A stretch of DNA of 64,000 nt from assembly GCF_009811315.1 (NCBI RefSeq), contig NZ_BLID01000002.1, positions 419,831-483,830 of the forward strand, read 5' to 3'. Below, in pieces: positions 9,437 through 18,645 of this stretch. A program made the translations under genes and the position numbers. Numbering within the stretch: the stretch's first letter is position 1; every line of letters begins with the position of its first letter. The notes under the pieces are model-generated. The model worked only from the letters and a program-made list of their open reading frames with translations. It searched no databases and was not told the DNA's origin. The stretch is from Vibrio atypicus (GTDB lineage Bacteria > Pseudomonadota > Gammaproteobacteria > Enterobacterales > Vibrionaceae).

Positions 9437-9784
9437 TTACTTTTTCTTCATCATGTTCGCCAGGTCGGCAAATGGATTGTGGGTTGCCGTCTGGTGGTCA
9501 TCAAGTCGAGCGGTGGCTTCAACCCCATAGCGTTCGTGATCTAGATATTTTGAATGTTCATGATCATGACAATAGAGGCAAAGAAGCTCCCAGTTACTGC
9601 CATCTTCTGGATTGTTTGTGTGGTTGTGATCAACGTGGTGAACCGTTAATTCACGTAAATTGGAGTAGACAAATTCGCGTGCACATTTACCACAAACCCA
9701 TGGGTAAAGCTTCAACGCTTTCTCACGGTAGCCCTGCTCTTTGCGAGCATACGCTGCACTGGAACCGTTGTAATCAGAAGACAT
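9437..9784 (-). CDS. yajD: HNH-nuclease-fold protein YajD
   Basis: 115 residues with the HNH signature: paired cysteines CGKC (about 32-35) and CLYCHDHEH (about 90-98), plus the HH of TVHHVDHNHTNNP between them. These form a zinc-bound beta-beta-alpha metal fold. Size and sequence style match E. coli YajD, an HNH protein without a firmly assigned substrate. It is a single gene between the terminator at 9383 and the convergent/divergent neighbours. No signal peptide is seen, so it is cytoplasmic. Confidence 0.9.
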   Translation of the reverse strand: MSSDYNGSSAAYARKEQGYREKALKLYPWVCGKCAREFVYSNLRELTVHHVDHNHTNNPEDGSNWELLCLYCHDHEHSKYLDHERYGVEATARLDDHQTATHNPFADLANMMKKK

Positions 9785-9857
9785 ATGTCACCTACATTAT
9801 TGGCGTAAACAAGATTTCTTCTTAATGTAACACAACGTTTTGTATCTTCGCTATCAC

Positions 9858-10637
9858 CTAATTCTTGGTGTGAGATGGGGGTAATTGCTTGTCTATATAC
9901 TTGCTCATGATTCGATCATAAGTGCCGTTTTCCTTGAGTGTTTTTAGAGTGTGGCGGAAAGCGTCGACGATCTCATCTGGGGTTTCTATATTAAATGCCA
10001 TATCTTGCCCTTGAGGTAATTCTTTCAAGGTATAGATAATTTGAAGATCCTCTTCTGGGTCGAGCTCTTCCTCCTCGATGATCTCGTAGGCGAGCAGTAA
10101 AGGCACTGACCATAAGTCAATTCTACCTTTGTTCAACTTACGATAATTTATGTTGTTATTGTTTTCAGGAACAAGGTTTTCTCCAACAACAAAGCCTTTG
10201 CTGATTAGGTGTTTTTCACGAAAAGAAGCTCGATGGGTACCAATACGATATTTTTTAAGGTCTTCGAGAGAGTCTGCCTCAATATCTGTTCTGCTTTTCA
10301 AAGCCAATAAAACAGGAGGGCTTGAGAACACTTCTCCTACCCACTTAAACAGTGCTTCCCGTTGTTTGGTTTTTGCCATAGTACAAATGAGAGTGTTGGG
10401 TACGGTCAGCCCTGCTTTGTATGTTCGTGACCAAGGGTAGATCAAAACGGTATCTGTTCTATTCATCTCATCCAACATGGCTTGTACGAGTTCAACGACG
10501 ATTCCTCGAGCGATATTGCCTTCACTCCATGAGAATGGATACATGCCTTCTTCACAGATGATAGTCACTTTATTTGCATGTGCAGGAGCATTGAATATCA
10601 AACTGAAAGCAATTAACCCTTTAATAAAATAGTTCAT
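9858..10637 (-). CDS. periplasmic solute-binding protein, family 3 type
   Basis: 259 residues from the ATG at 10637, chosen because GGAG lies six bases upstream and a normal signal peptide follows (MNYFIKGLIAFSLIFNAPAHA, 20-residue class, cleavage before NKV). The mature protein follows the amino-acid-binding/SBP family 3 fold: CEEGMYPFSW at the start, RGIVVELVQAML, then the second lobe and the return to the first lobe near GTYDRIMSKYI. There is no adjacent permease or ATPase, so it may be an orphan binding protein or a sensor partner. An upstream in-frame ATG at 10658 lacks a ribosome-binding site. Confidence 0.85.
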   Translation of the reverse strand: MNYFIKGLIAFSLIFNAPAHANKVTIICEEGMYPFSWSEGNIARGIVVELVQAMLDEMNRTDTVLIYPWSRTYKAGLTVPNTLICTMAKTKQREALFKWVGEVFSSPPVLLALKSRTDIEADSLEDLKKYRIGTHRASFREKHLISKGFVVGENLVPENNNNINYRKLNKGRIDLWSVPLLLAYEIIEEEELDPEEDLQIIYTLKELPQGQDMAFNIETPDEIVDAFRHTLKTLKENGTYDRIMSKYIDKQLPPSHTKN

Positions 10638-10775
10638 AGCTATCTCCGATGATTTCATACTAATGAGTGTAGTGGAGTTGGCGCTTAAGTTAAGTAGAAC
10701 TTATAAATAAGTAGGATTGAGTTTGGGATGGAAAATCGAGTAACGTAGAGTGATATTCTGTCTCAATGAGTAAAA

Positions 10776-11399
10776 ATGATGACCCAATACAAGCTGTATT
10801 ACGTTTACGACCCGATGTGTTCTTGGTGCTGGGGTTTTCAACCAGTCTGGAAACAAGTCACTGAAGCGCTCAAAGAGGTGATAGAGGTACAATACGTCGT
10901 CGGCGGATTATCACCGGATTCCAATGAGCCTATGCCTATAGAGATGCAGCAACAGATTGCTTCTTACTGGAAGAAAATTGAAAGCTTTCTCGGTACTCAG
11001 TTTAACTATGAGTTTTGGACCAAGAACACCCCAAGGCGCTCGACTTACCCATCATGCCGAGCTGCGCTGGCTGCCCGCAAACAAAACCAAGAAGTCGCGA
11101 TGGTTTCAGCTATTCAAAAAGCCTATTACCTAGAGGCGAAAAACCCAAGCGATGATCATATCCTTTTAGAACTTGCACAAGATCTTGGTCTCAATATAGA
11201 GCGTTTTAAAGAAGACTATTTTTCAGATGCGCTTAATCAAGCACTGTTTGATGAGATCAAATATGCCAGGAGTATTGGTGGAAACAGCTTCCCTTCACTG
11301 TTTGTACTTGCCTCAGACTCCATTATTGAGCTACCAATAAACTACCAAGATGCGAAAGAAACGATTGAGCAGGTTAAACAGTTATTGTCGTTGAAATAA
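10776..11399 (+). CDS. DsbA-family thioredoxin-fold protein with CSWC motif
   Basis: 207 residues with YDPMCSWCWGFQP at the N-terminus (Cys 15 and Cys 18) and a cis-Pro-type loop in GNSFPSLFVL near residue 170, which together define a DsbA-like thioredoxin fold with a helical insert. It has no signal peptide, so, unlike DsbA, it is cytoplasmic; the FrnE/2-hydroxychromene-2-carboxylate isomerase-like subgroup is the best match. Two consecutive ATG codons begin the frame; the second (10779) is equally possible. It stands alone, divergent from the solute-binding gene. Confidence 0.87.
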   Translation: MMTQYKLYYVYDPMCSWCWGFQPVWKQVTEALKEVIEVQYVVGGLSPDSNEPMPIEMQQQIASYWKKIESFLGTQFNYEFWTKNTPRRSTYPSCRAALAARKQNQEVAMVSAIQKAYYLEAKNPSDDHILLELAQDLGLNIERFKEDYFSDALNQALFDEIKYARSIGGNSFPSLFVLASDSIIELPINYQDAKETIEQVKQLLSLK

Positions 11400-11620
11400 C
11401 GTTGATTCTGTTAATGCTTCTAACGGTATGAGTTTGCCTTAGATATCTCTCGCAAAAAAAGCTAGGTTCCGTTAAACCATGAAAATGGGCAGATATTATA
11501 AAGTCATGGTGGTTTTCGAGCGAGGCTGTTCCCTTGAATGGATTAGCTATAGGTAGTGTTTTTTCGCTGATAAACCTTAAGTCATTAAGCATGAATAAAT
11601 TACTCGCAATGGAAGGTGAT

Positions 11621-12361
11621 ATGAAATTAAGGTTTATGTCCGCTTTAGTTCCCCTCTTTTCTCTGGTTGGTTGTCAGAACATAGCAACCTTTTATCCTCC
11701 GGCTTATAAAGTTTTAGTCGTTGGTGATACGCTCGTTTACGATGGAATGATCACCGGAGAAACTGTACTCGAAGCAATGCGAGTGGTTCGTGAAAGCAAC
11801 AAGCCAATTAAAACACTCAAAATTACCAGCACTGGCGGAGAAATGTCGGTTGGAATTGAGTTCGGCTATTTTGTCAAAGAGCACGATCTCATAGTAGAAG
11901 TGAGCGAGTTGTGTTTTTCATCTTGTGCCAATTACATTTTACCTGCAGCAAAAAGTGTGGTGATCAACACGAACTCTTTGATCGGTTGGCATGGTGGAAC
12001 GAAGCAATCCGATGAGTTATGGGAATTGAGTGTACCGAAGAAAGACAGAGCCGAGTTTAAAGCTTATTTGAATCGCCTACGTATTAAAGAAACCGCTTTT
12101 TTTGGCTATGTGGGTGTCGATCAGCAAATTACTTCCTATGGGCAAACAATAGAAAACAGCTGCCAAGTTAGCCAAAAAACAGATGGTTGGTACTATTCCA
12201 TCGAAGATTTAAATCGGATGGGTATCAGGGATATTACGGTTAAAGGTACTGGTTTGTTAAATGAAATATCGTACAAACACGATAGTGGGCAAATGGATAC
12301 AACAAACTTTAAAGGTGGGAAGATCACTTCTTGCTTGTTAGAAAACGTTTTCGATAGTTAA
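11621..12361 (+). CDS. ClpP/crotonase-fold lipoprotein
   Basis: 246 residues from the ATG at 11621, preceded by GGAAGGTGAT. The frame is open further upstream (to 11534), but this start gives a lipoprotein signal ending LFSLVGC, with Cys 18 as the lipidation site. The body has the ClpP-type layout: ITSTGGEMS (residues 69-77, oxyanion loop like ClpP NSPGG), then CFSSCANY (98-105, Ser 100/101 at the nucleophile position) and LIGWHGG (H124 at the catalytic His position). Spacing between these blocks matches ClpP-family serine peptidases, so a membrane-anchored periplasmic peptidase is plausible. No neighbouring gene suggests a substrate. Activity is inference. Confidence 0.72.
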   Translation: MKLRFMSALVPLFSLVGCQNIATFYPPAYKVLVVGDTLVYDGMITGETVLEAMRVVRESNKPIKTLKITSTGGEMSVGIEFGYFVKEHDLIVEVSELCFSSCANYILPAAKSVVINTNSLIGWHGGTKQSDELWELSVPKKDRAEFKAYLNRLRIKETAFFGYVGVDQQITSYGQTIENSCQVSQKTDGWYYSIEDLNRMGIRDITVKGTGLLNEISYKHDSGQMDTTNFKGGKITSCLLENVFDS

Positions 12362-12383
12362 CCTAGCTTAATCACTTGAAATG

Positions 12384-12416
12384 GATGAAGAGCTATCTTC
12401 TAAATAGCTCTTCATC
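12384..12416. repeat. perfect 13-bp inverted repeat between convergent genes
   Basis: GATGAAGAGCTAT (12384-12396) and its exact complement (12404-12416) flank a seven-base loop between two convergent stop codons. It resembles a terminator stem, but neither side carries a T tract. Confidence 0.7.
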
Positions 12417-12433
12417 ATAAGCCTAAATAGCTA

Positions 12434-13693
12434 TTAAGCTTGTTGCTTTTCTAGCTCAGCTTCTTTTGCTTCGTCTTCGATAAGCGCATCAACGATAACG
12501 GCACATGCTGCATCACCAGTGATGTTCAGAGCTGTACGAATCATGTCAAAGATACGGTCTAACGCGAATAGAAGTGGTAGGCCTTCAATTGGAATACCTG
12601 CCGCAAGTAGTACCGCTACAACAAGGAATGAAGGACCAGGAACACCTGCTTGGCCAACTGCACCTAGTGTAGACGTAATAATGATCGCGATGTACGCGCC
12701 CATGCCTAGGTCAATGTTGAACAGCTGTGCAAAGAAGATCGCAACTAGGCCGTAGTAAATCGCGTTACCCGACATGTTGATGGTTGCGCCAAGAGGCAGT
12801 ACAAATGATGCTGTTGAGTTTCTAACACCTAGTTCATGCTCAACCGTATCTAGTGTAACAGGTAGTGTTGCCATTGAAGACGCAGTAGACAGCGCAACCG
12901 CTTGAGGTTTCTTCATTGCTGTTAGGAATTTCTTCGCTGATGTCTTAGTGAAGATGTGAACCATTAACGGGTAAGCGACGAAACCGAAGATTAAGATCGC
13001 TGCTACGTAAACGATGAATAGTTTGAAGACAACCATTAGCGCACTGAAACCAAAAGTACCCACCGCTTCAGCCATCAGACCAAATACGCCGATAGGTGCG
13101 ATGATCATGACTTTGTTGATCATCCAAACCATTGCATCAACAATCGCGTTTACGCCATTAATAATTGGATCACGTTTTTCTTTTGCTTGCTGTGAAATAG
13201 CAATACCAAAGAACATGCAGAATACAAGGATTTGCAGGATGTTAGCTTCGTTCAGTGATTGGAAAACGTTGGTTGGGATCATACCAGTGATGGTCGCCCA
13301 GAAAGTAGGTAGTTCACCTTTTGAAGCGTACTCTGCTGAGAACATGCCTTCAACGCCAGACAGGTCAATACCCATACCCGGTTTGAAAACTTCGCCCATG
13401 AATAGAGCAAGTGCGACAGCAAGAGCAGATGTAAGGCCGAAGTAACCTAGAGTAACTAAGCCAACTTTGCCCGCAGATTGGCTATTACCTAGACCTGCAG
13501 CGCCTGAAATCAGGGCAACAGCGACTAAAGGAATCACCAACATTTTAATTAGGTTGATAAAAATCGCACCCAGTGGAGCAAACATAGTCGCGCTCTCGCC
13601 CATGAATGCACCGACCGCTGTACCGACGATCATGGCAATCACAACTTGCACACCAATGTTGCCTAATAAACTCTTTTCTTTTAACACTTCCAT
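12434..13693 (-). CDS. dicarboxylate/amino acid:cation symporter (DAACS family)
   Basis: 419 residues from the ATG at 13693. The GTG two codons further in (13687) is better spaced from AGAGG, so the start is uncertain by two codons; an open frame to 13741 is unlikely to be used. About eight to ten hydrophobic segments and the family's two re-entrant regions are visible: the serine-rich loop LSTASSMATLPVTL near residue 275, and NMSGNAIYYGLVAIFFAQ near 315, equivalent to the NMDGT-type ion-binding motif of GltP/DctA/SstT proteins. Likely substrates are glutamate, aspartate, C4-dicarboxylate or serine/threonine, with Na+ or H+. Single gene. Confidence 0.92.
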   Translation of the reverse strand: MEVLKEKSLLGNIGVQVVIAMIVGTAVGAFMGESATMFAPLGAIFINLIKMLVIPLVAVALISGAAGLGNSQSAGKVGLVTLGYFGLTSALAVALALFMGEVFKPGMGIDLSGVEGMFSAEYASKGELPTFWATITGMIPTNVFQSLNEANILQILVFCMFFGIAISQQAKEKRDPIINGVNAIVDAMVWMINKVMIIAPIGVFGLMAEAVGTFGFSALMVVFKLFIVYVAAILIFGFVAYPLMVHIFTKTSAKKFLTAMKKPQAVALSTASSMATLPVTLDTVEHELGVRNSTASFVLPLGATINMSGNAIYYGLVAIFFAQLFNIDLGMGAYIAIIITSTLGAVGQAGVPGPSFLVVAVLLAAGIPIEGLPLLFALDRIFDMIRTALNITGDAACAVIVDALIEDEAKEAELEKQQA

Positions 13694-14193
13694 AACCTCT
13701 GTGCTAATTAAATTTAAAATCCTAGAATTACCCACCATCATTGATAATTTTGATAGATAATAATTTCGTCTCGCTTTTTACACGTTTCTTTTACAATTGG
13801 CAATATGAGTCGCTCACCAAACAGAGGGTTATTATCACTTTTATTGACATTTGCTAGTTTTTTGCTCGATAGTAATCGTTTGCTATTGGTTTGGCTTATG
13901 TTTTAGGCTCTATAATTTATAAGGTAATTGGTGTTGATAGGCTGAGTGATTCGTGCGGTTGTTAATAAATGGATCTTTTCGAGCGTTGTGTTAAGAAAAA
14001 GAGTTCATAACAAAATTTGTTTTTTTAAGTGTGTAGAAATAACGGTTCTAGGCGAGAAAGAAACAAAGTTGATGCTTGCCATTAACATTGAGGGTTGGTT
14101 AGTGAGGTATGACTGCTACGGGGGGATTGTTCATTGATTAATAATGGTATCTCGAAGATAATTAACCGTTAACCATCTAGGGTGAAGTGTACT
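13694..14193. other. 500-base divergent intergenic region
   Basis: This AT-rich stretch separates the minus-strand symporter gene from the plus-strand three-gene operon and must hold both promoters. A TATAAT hexamer sits near 13911 on the plus strand, without a convincing -35. A 63-codon GTG-initiated frame (13946-14137) has no ribosome-binding site and no recognisable features, so I do not call it a gene. No structured RNA or known operator was seen. Confidence 0.4.
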
Positions 14194-14931
14194 ATGTCGA
14201 GCCATTTGACAAATATAGCGTGGAAATTCAAAGCCAATAAAGCAGAAGACAAATTGATTGTCTTAGCTCTCGCTGAAATTGCTGATAACAAAGGTAACTT
14301 TGAAACTTCGATTGCGGAGTTACGTGAACTTACTGGGCTCGCTGAAGGTATTGTCAGTACGGTTTTACGCCATTTTATTTCACCTTCTTCACCTTTAATC
14401 GCCCTAAACCCAAATCAAGGTAAAGGTAGTGAGACATTTTCGGGTAAGTTGCTTATTGAACAGCAATCTTATTCAGCGCCAAGTTACTCTGAACAAGATG
14501 ATTTACTTGCTCAAGTACAGCAACAGCAAGAGCGCCTTCACGCCAATAAGCAAAATAATCGTGGCAAGTTAAACCGTTCTCAACGCTCTCAGATTGCTCC
14601 ATTAGATCCAAGCGCACAGCGCAAACAATATAATGTGCTAGAAATCCATATGGAAAAAGTGCCCGATTGGGCGGAAGCGATAATGTTCCAAAAAGGGGTT
14701 CTAGGCAGAAAAGAGATCTGGGACTCTTTGGTCGTAGACGTGCATGAGTCGGGAGAGAAGATTTTCTCGTTAAAGCAGCTGACCAACCGTCTGCATCAAA
14801 AAATCGATTACTTCAAAGACCAAGCTTTTGGTGATGGCAAGCGTGGCAATACTACTCGCGCAGTGCGACAATCTGCATTGAGTGAGTTTGAGGAAAAAGC
14901 TTCAAACTACTTATCAAGATTCGACGACTAA
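14194..14931 (+). CDS. winged-helix protein, phage O-like, first gene of a three-gene operon
   Basis: 245 residues from the ATG at 14194 (AGGGTGA eight bases upstream; an in-frame GTG at 14182 overlaps that site and is unlikely). Residues 20-65 read like the helix-turn-helix of phage replication initiators and DnaD-type proteins: KLIVLALAEIADNKGNF, then TSIAELRELTGLAEG and STVLRHF. A Gln/Asn-rich linker (about 95-140) separates it from a C-terminal domain with a conserved-looking WAEAIMFQKGVLGRKEIW block. It starts an operon with two more genes (20-base and 1-base gaps). DNA binding is likely; a role in replication is inference. Confidence 0.75.
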   Translation: MSSHLTNIAWKFKANKAEDKLIVLALAEIADNKGNFETSIAELRELTGLAEGIVSTVLRHFISPSSPLIALNPNQGKGSETFSGKLLIEQQSYSAPSYSEQDDLLAQVQQQQERLHANKQNNRGKLNRSQRSQIAPLDPSAQRKQYNVLEIHMEKVPDWAEAIMFQKGVLGRKEIWDSLVVDVHESGEKIFSLKQLTNRLHQKIDYFKDQAFGDGKRGNTTRAVRQSALSEFEEKASNYLSRFDD

Positions 14932-14957
14932 AACAATCAACCGATCGGTGAATGACT

Positions 14958-15848
14958 ATGAGCAATGAATACAATAAACCCAAAGGGATTGCCGAGGTTG
15001 GTGAATCGTTTGAAGAGCTATTGCTGCGTAAAAGTAAAATGGCGAAAAGCACGGCTGTTAGTAATGCCTATGGCCAAAATAAATCGTCTATGCCAGCGCA
15101 GCAACAGACACAAGCGTCAAAAGGTTTTTTAAGCGCCAAAGCAGAGCAAAACTTACAGCAATACCAAACGAAAGAGCAGAAAGCTCAAATTCTTCGTGTT
15201 TGGTCAATGCTGATGCAAGCGTTCGGGTCTAAGTTTACTTACTTCTTCGGTGACGAACCGGATAGAAGCTTTATGGCCTTTGCAGCATCGCTGACTGCGG
15301 ACGGTTATAAACGATTGGAAGCGAACTTATATGAGCGCTTGGATGAAGACAAAGAGTGGCCACCGTCTTTGGTTCGCCTAAGCCAACTTGCAGATTCTCC
15401 AACCAAAGAAACCATGTATGAAGCAAGGCAACGACTGTTTCACAATCCGGTACCTGTTGAGCAGTTAAATCGAGTGGAGCGCTATATTAAACGCTACAAA
15501 ATGACCGAGGTTCGTAATTTCTCTGACAAGTATTTTGAGTCTGAATTCAACCGTCGTTATACCCAATGGTTCCGTGAAGTTGTGCTAGCGGATATGGATA
15601 TTAAGATTGCCGAGAAGCAAGACTCGATTTCGGATTCTATTGATAGTTTGACGCCAACTGAGCATGACAAACGTCGCGAAGCTGAAATCGCAGAAGGGCG
15701 CGCTTTCGACAATAAATACGGTGAACGCATTAAGAAGATGCTCCAAGACAAAGAGCCTGAGTTTGAAGAGATCAGTGAAGATGACGCGTTGACTCTTGAA
15801 CAACAGAAATTAGCAGACCGAATCAGAAAAGATACTGAGAACCACTAA
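14958..15848 (+). CDS. phage P-like (helicase-loader-like) protein
   Basis: Starts at the ATG at 14958 (296 residues); an ATG two codons earlier at 14952 is also possible. The N-terminal 70 residues are polar and probably disordered. The middle (about 85-155) has the layout of lambda-P-type helicase loaders: a helix ending in FGSKFTYFFG, a helix FMAFAASLTADGYKRLEANL, then WPPSLVRLSQLA, comparable with the P-protein Trp/Pro-Ser-x-x-x-Phe segment. The C-terminal third is a charged helix rich in Glu and Lys. Its stop overlaps the next start by one base (TAATG). Assignment is by eye and tentative. Confidence 0.7.
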   Translation: MSNEYNKPKGIAEVGESFEELLLRKSKMAKSTAVSNAYGQNKSSMPAQQQTQASKGFLSAKAEQNLQQYQTKEQKAQILRVWSMLMQAFGSKFTYFFGDEPDRSFMAFAASLTADGYKRLEANLYERLDEDKEWPPSLVRLSQLADSPTKETMYEARQRLFHNPVPVEQLNRVERYIKRYKMTEVRNFSDKYFESEFNRRYTQWFREVVLADMDIKIAEKQDSISDSIDSLTPTEHDKRREAEIAEGRAFDNKYGERIKKMLQDKEPEFEEISEDDALTLEQQKLADRIRKDTENH

Positions 15849-16522
15849 TGCGCGAATTCGAAATCTTAGAAAAGCGCGAACTTTACTTTCTGTGCCTTGT
15901 TGAAGGTATGCATTGCCGCATTGTGATTGATGAGTTTAGTGAAGATATGCCACTCGGCTTTCATCGTCTTCACGTTGAAGAGATCACTGACCGATATGTT
16001 CACTATGGCCGTGACAGTGTCTTTAAGCTGACGTTGCCTTTTGCAGAGCAGGGATGTATCGATATCTGTACCCTTAATGCGGGCCGTAAGAACAATTTCA
16101 CTTATCGTACTTGCGTTAAGTTAGGCGGTAAATGGGAACCAATTTTGAATGAGTGGGTGTTCTCCGCTTCGGTGAAAGAGAAAGTCGATCAACTGTATGA
16201 GGTGGTTCATTCTGAACCTAAATTGGTTGAGGTCGAGTTTAAAGAAACGATCTCGATGCCGGGGAAGGGGCTATCACTGTTTGGCTTTGAATTGGTCAAA
16301 GGGCTTAATCCAAACCATACTCCTATCTTTCATCATGGTGTCACACGTAAAAAGGGCAATATCTCTTTCATTGTAAGTAGCAGCTCTAAAACGGTTGCAG
16401 TGGCGGGCTCTATCGTCCGTTTATATGTTCCTCATTTGATGTTGGAAGATAAACGTTTTAGAGAGGACTACTTTGCTGCGATTAACTATCGAGTAGTCAG
16501 ACAACGGCGTAGTCGGGCGTAA
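15848..16522 (+). CDS. unknown protein, third gene of the O/P-like operon
   Basis: 224 residues, soluble, no signal peptide. The first half is beta-rich with several conserved-looking aromatic and Cys residues (ELYFLCLVEGMHCRI, GCIDICTLNAG, TYRTCVKLGG); the second half ends in a basic tail (NYRVVRQRRSRA) that could contact nucleic acid. I recognise no family. The one-base overlap with the upstream gene shows translational coupling, so it probably works with the O- and P-like proteins. A strong bidirectional terminator closes the operon against trpA. Confidence 0.75.
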   Translation: MREFEILEKRELYFLCLVEGMHCRIVIDEFSEDMPLGFHRLHVEEITDRYVHYGRDSVFKLTLPFAEQGCIDICTLNAGRKNNFTYRTCVKLGGKWEPILNEWVFSASVKEKVDQLYEVVHSEPKLVEVEFKETISMPGKGLSLFGFELVKGLNPNHTPIFHHGVTRKKGNISFIVSSSSKTVAVAGSIVRLYVPHLMLEDKRFREDYFAAINYRVVRQRRSRA

Positions 16523-16535
16523 TGATTGAACAAAT

Positions 16536-16568
16536 AAAAAGCCAGTAGTTTGGAACTACTGGCTTTTT
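16536..16568. terminator. bidirectional terminator, O/P-like operon / trp operon
   Basis: The perfect 15-bp stem AAAAAGCCAGTAGTT with loop TGG is A/T-flanked both ways. It terminates the trp operon on the minus strand and the three-gene operon on the plus strand. Confidence 0.95.
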
Positions 16569-16588
16569 TAGTGCTTTCAGGCGTGAGA

Positions 16589-17395
16589 TTACTTCTGAGT
16601 CGCCGCTTTCATTGAAGTGACAAAGTTTTCGAGTTGATCAAGCATCTGCTGAGGCTGTTCGACATTAGATTCGATGATCTTCACAACGGCAGAGCCAGAG
16701 ATCGCCCCTGCAGCACCAGATTCAATCGCCTCTTTGACTTGGGCTGGCTCTGAAATACCAAAGCCTAGTAGTGCTGGTGGTGCATCATACTGGTTTAGCT
16801 TCTCTAGCATGTGGCCAACAGGCATGTTCGCCTTGGTTTCTGCCCCTGTTACGCCGGCGCGAGAAAGCAGATAAGTGTATCCACCACCTAGCTCCGCAAC
16901 AGATTTTAGTGTCTCGTCAGAAGCTGTTGGCGGTGCAATAAAGATAGGGTCAACACCATGCTTTTTCGCCGCAGCAATAAACTCACCACTTTCATTGGTC
17001 GGTACGTCCGCAATTAATACTGAATCAATCCCTGCTTTCGCACAGCGCTGGTAAAAGCTATCAATACCGCGAGCAAAAACCAGATTTGCGTACATTAGTA
17101 GCCCGATAGGAAGGTCTGGGTTTTCTGCGCGGATTTTGCCAATTTGCTCAAAACAGATATCCGGTGTTGCACCTGAATCCAATGCTCGGATATTGGCACC
17201 TTGGATAGTTGGGCCATCTGCTAAAGGATCAGAAAACGGAATACCTAGCTCTAGGGCATCGGCACCTGCGGCTACCAATGTTTGCATGATCTTAAGAGAC
17301 TGTTCAGGGTTAGGATCGCAAACCGTCACGAACGGTACGAATGCGCCTTGGTTTTTCTCGTTTAGGCGCTCAAACATCGCTTGATAACGGTTCAT
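16589..17395 (-). CDS. trpA: tryptophan synthase alpha chain
   Basis: 268 residues, the same length as E. coli TrpA. It cleaves indole-3-glycerol phosphate to indole and glyceraldehyde 3-phosphate, passing indole to TrpB. Visible landmarks: [31 protein letters not shown] (catalytic Glu and Asp region, residues 49-60 by homology), and the phosphate-binding [10 protein letters not shown] and [10 protein letters not shown] near the end. Last gene of the trp operon; its ATG overlaps the TAA of trpB by one base (TAATG), so translation is coupled, in keeping with the alpha2-beta2 complex. Confidence 0.98.
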   Translation of the reverse strand: MNRYQAMFERLNEKNQGAFVPFVTVCDPNPEQSLKIMQTLVAAGADALELGIPFSDPLADGPTIQGANIRALDSGATPDICFEQIGKIRAENPDLPIGLLMYANLVFARGIDSFYQRCAKAGIDSVLIADVPTNESGEFIAAAKKHGVDPIFIAPPTASDETLKSVAELGGGYTYLLSRAGVTGAETKANMPVGHMLEKLNQYDAPPALLGFGISEPAQVKEAIESGAAGAISGSAVVKIIESNVEQPQQMLDQLENFVTSMKAATQK

Positions 17396-18585
17396 TAGAT
17401 CACTCCTTTCTGTTCTAAAATATCGTGGACAGTGAAGATGTCTTTATCGCCACGACCGGATAGGTTTACTACTAACAGTTGCTCTTTCTCTGGATTTTCG
17501 CGAGCCATGCGCAAAGCGTGGGCAAGGGCGTGAGAAGACTCCAGTGCAGGGATAATACCTTCGCTGCGAGCCAATTCTTGGAATGCTTCTAGCGCTTCAT
17601 CATCAGTTACGTTGTCGTATTCTGCGCGACCAATCGCATTAAGGTGTGCGTGCTGTGGACCAACTGACGGGAAATCTAAGCCCGCAGACACAGAGTAAGA
17701 CTCTTCAACTTGTCCGTTAGAATCTTGCATTAACGGTGCTTTCATACCAAAGAAAATACCCGTCTTGCCATGTTTTAGCGGCGCGCCGTGTTGGTCGGTA
17801 TCAATACCTTTACCCGCAGGCTCTACACCGATCAGTCGAACAGATTCTTCTTCAATGAAATCAGCAAACATACCGATTGCGTTTGAACCGCCACCGACAC
17901 ATGCGATAACCGCATCTGGTAGGCGACCTTCACGAGCTAAAATTTGGTTCTTTGTTTCTTCACCGATCATACGTTGGAAGTCACGTACGATGGTTGGAAA
18001 TGGGTGAGGGCCAGCAGCAGTACCTAATAGGTAGTGTGCATCTTCATAGCTACCAGACCAATCACGTAGCGCTTCGTTACACGCATCTTTTAGCGTTGCA
18101 GAACCTGAATGAACAGGAATAACTTCCGCGCCCATTAGCTTCATACGAAATACGTTCGGGCTCTGACGCTCAACGTCTTTTGCACCCATGTACACGCGAC
18201 ATTTAAGACCTAGAAGCGCACAAGCCAGTGCCGTTGCAACGCCGTGTTGACCTGCGCCCGTTTCTGCAATGATCTGTTCTTTACCCATACGTTTTGCAAG
18301 CAGTGCTTGACCAAGAACTTGGTTAGTTTTGTGTGCTCCGCCATGCAGTAAGTCTTCACGTTTTAGGTACAGTTTGGTTTTGGTGCCTTTGGTTAAGTTA
18401 CGAGTGAGCGTCAATGCCGTTGGACGTCCAGCATACTCCTGCAACAAACCCATGAACTCACTACGAAACTCAGGGTCTTCTTGCGCATCAATGAACGCCT
18501 GTTCGAGTTGCTCTAGGGCTGGAACTAAGATTTGCGGTACATATTGACCACCGTATTCGCCAAAGTAGGCATCAAGTTTTGCCAT
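17395..18585 (-). CDS. trpB: tryptophan synthase beta chain
   Basis: 396 residues, one fewer than E. coli TrpB. The PLP-dependent subunit condenses indole with serine to tryptophan. The PLP-lysine motif is [15 protein letters not shown] (Lys near residue 87), with [11 protein letters not shown] around 110 and the phosphate cup [10 protein letters not shown] around 230. It follows trpCF after 60 bases, the widest gap in the operon, and overlaps trpA by one base. No internal promoter was obvious in the gap. Confidence 0.98.
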   Translation of the reverse strand: MAKLDAYFGEYGGQYVPQILVPALEQLEQAFIDAQEDPEFRSEFMGLLQEYAGRPTALTLTRNLTKGTKTKLYLKREDLLHGGAHKTNQVLGQALLAKRMGKEQIIAETGAGQHGVATALACALLGLKCRVYMGAKDVERQSPNVFRMKLMGAEVIPVHSGSATLKDACNEALRDWSGSYEDAHYLLGTAAGPHPFPTIVRDFQRMIGEETKNQILAREGRLPDAVIACVGGGSNAIGMFADFIEEESVRLIGVEPAGKGIDTDQHGAPLKHGKTGIFFGMKAPLMQDSNGQVEESYSVSAGLDFPSVGPQHAHLNAIGRAEYDNVTDDEALEAFQELARSEGIIPALESSHALAHALRMARENPEKEQLLVVNLSGRGDKDIFTVHDILEQKGVI

Positions 18586-18645
18586 GATTCATCTTCCTTT
18601 AATTCAGTATGAGTCGGGTTTCCGGCTCAATAAATAGGGTTGCCG

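Noticed and set aside
9472..9825. 117-codon plus-strand frame opposite yajD.
   Set aside because: It mirrors yajD in antisense; the HNH motifs on the minus strand identify the real gene.
13946..14137. 63-codon GTG frame upstream of the O/P-like operon.
   Set aside because: No ribosome-binding site, no recognisable motif, and AT-rich intergenic composition.
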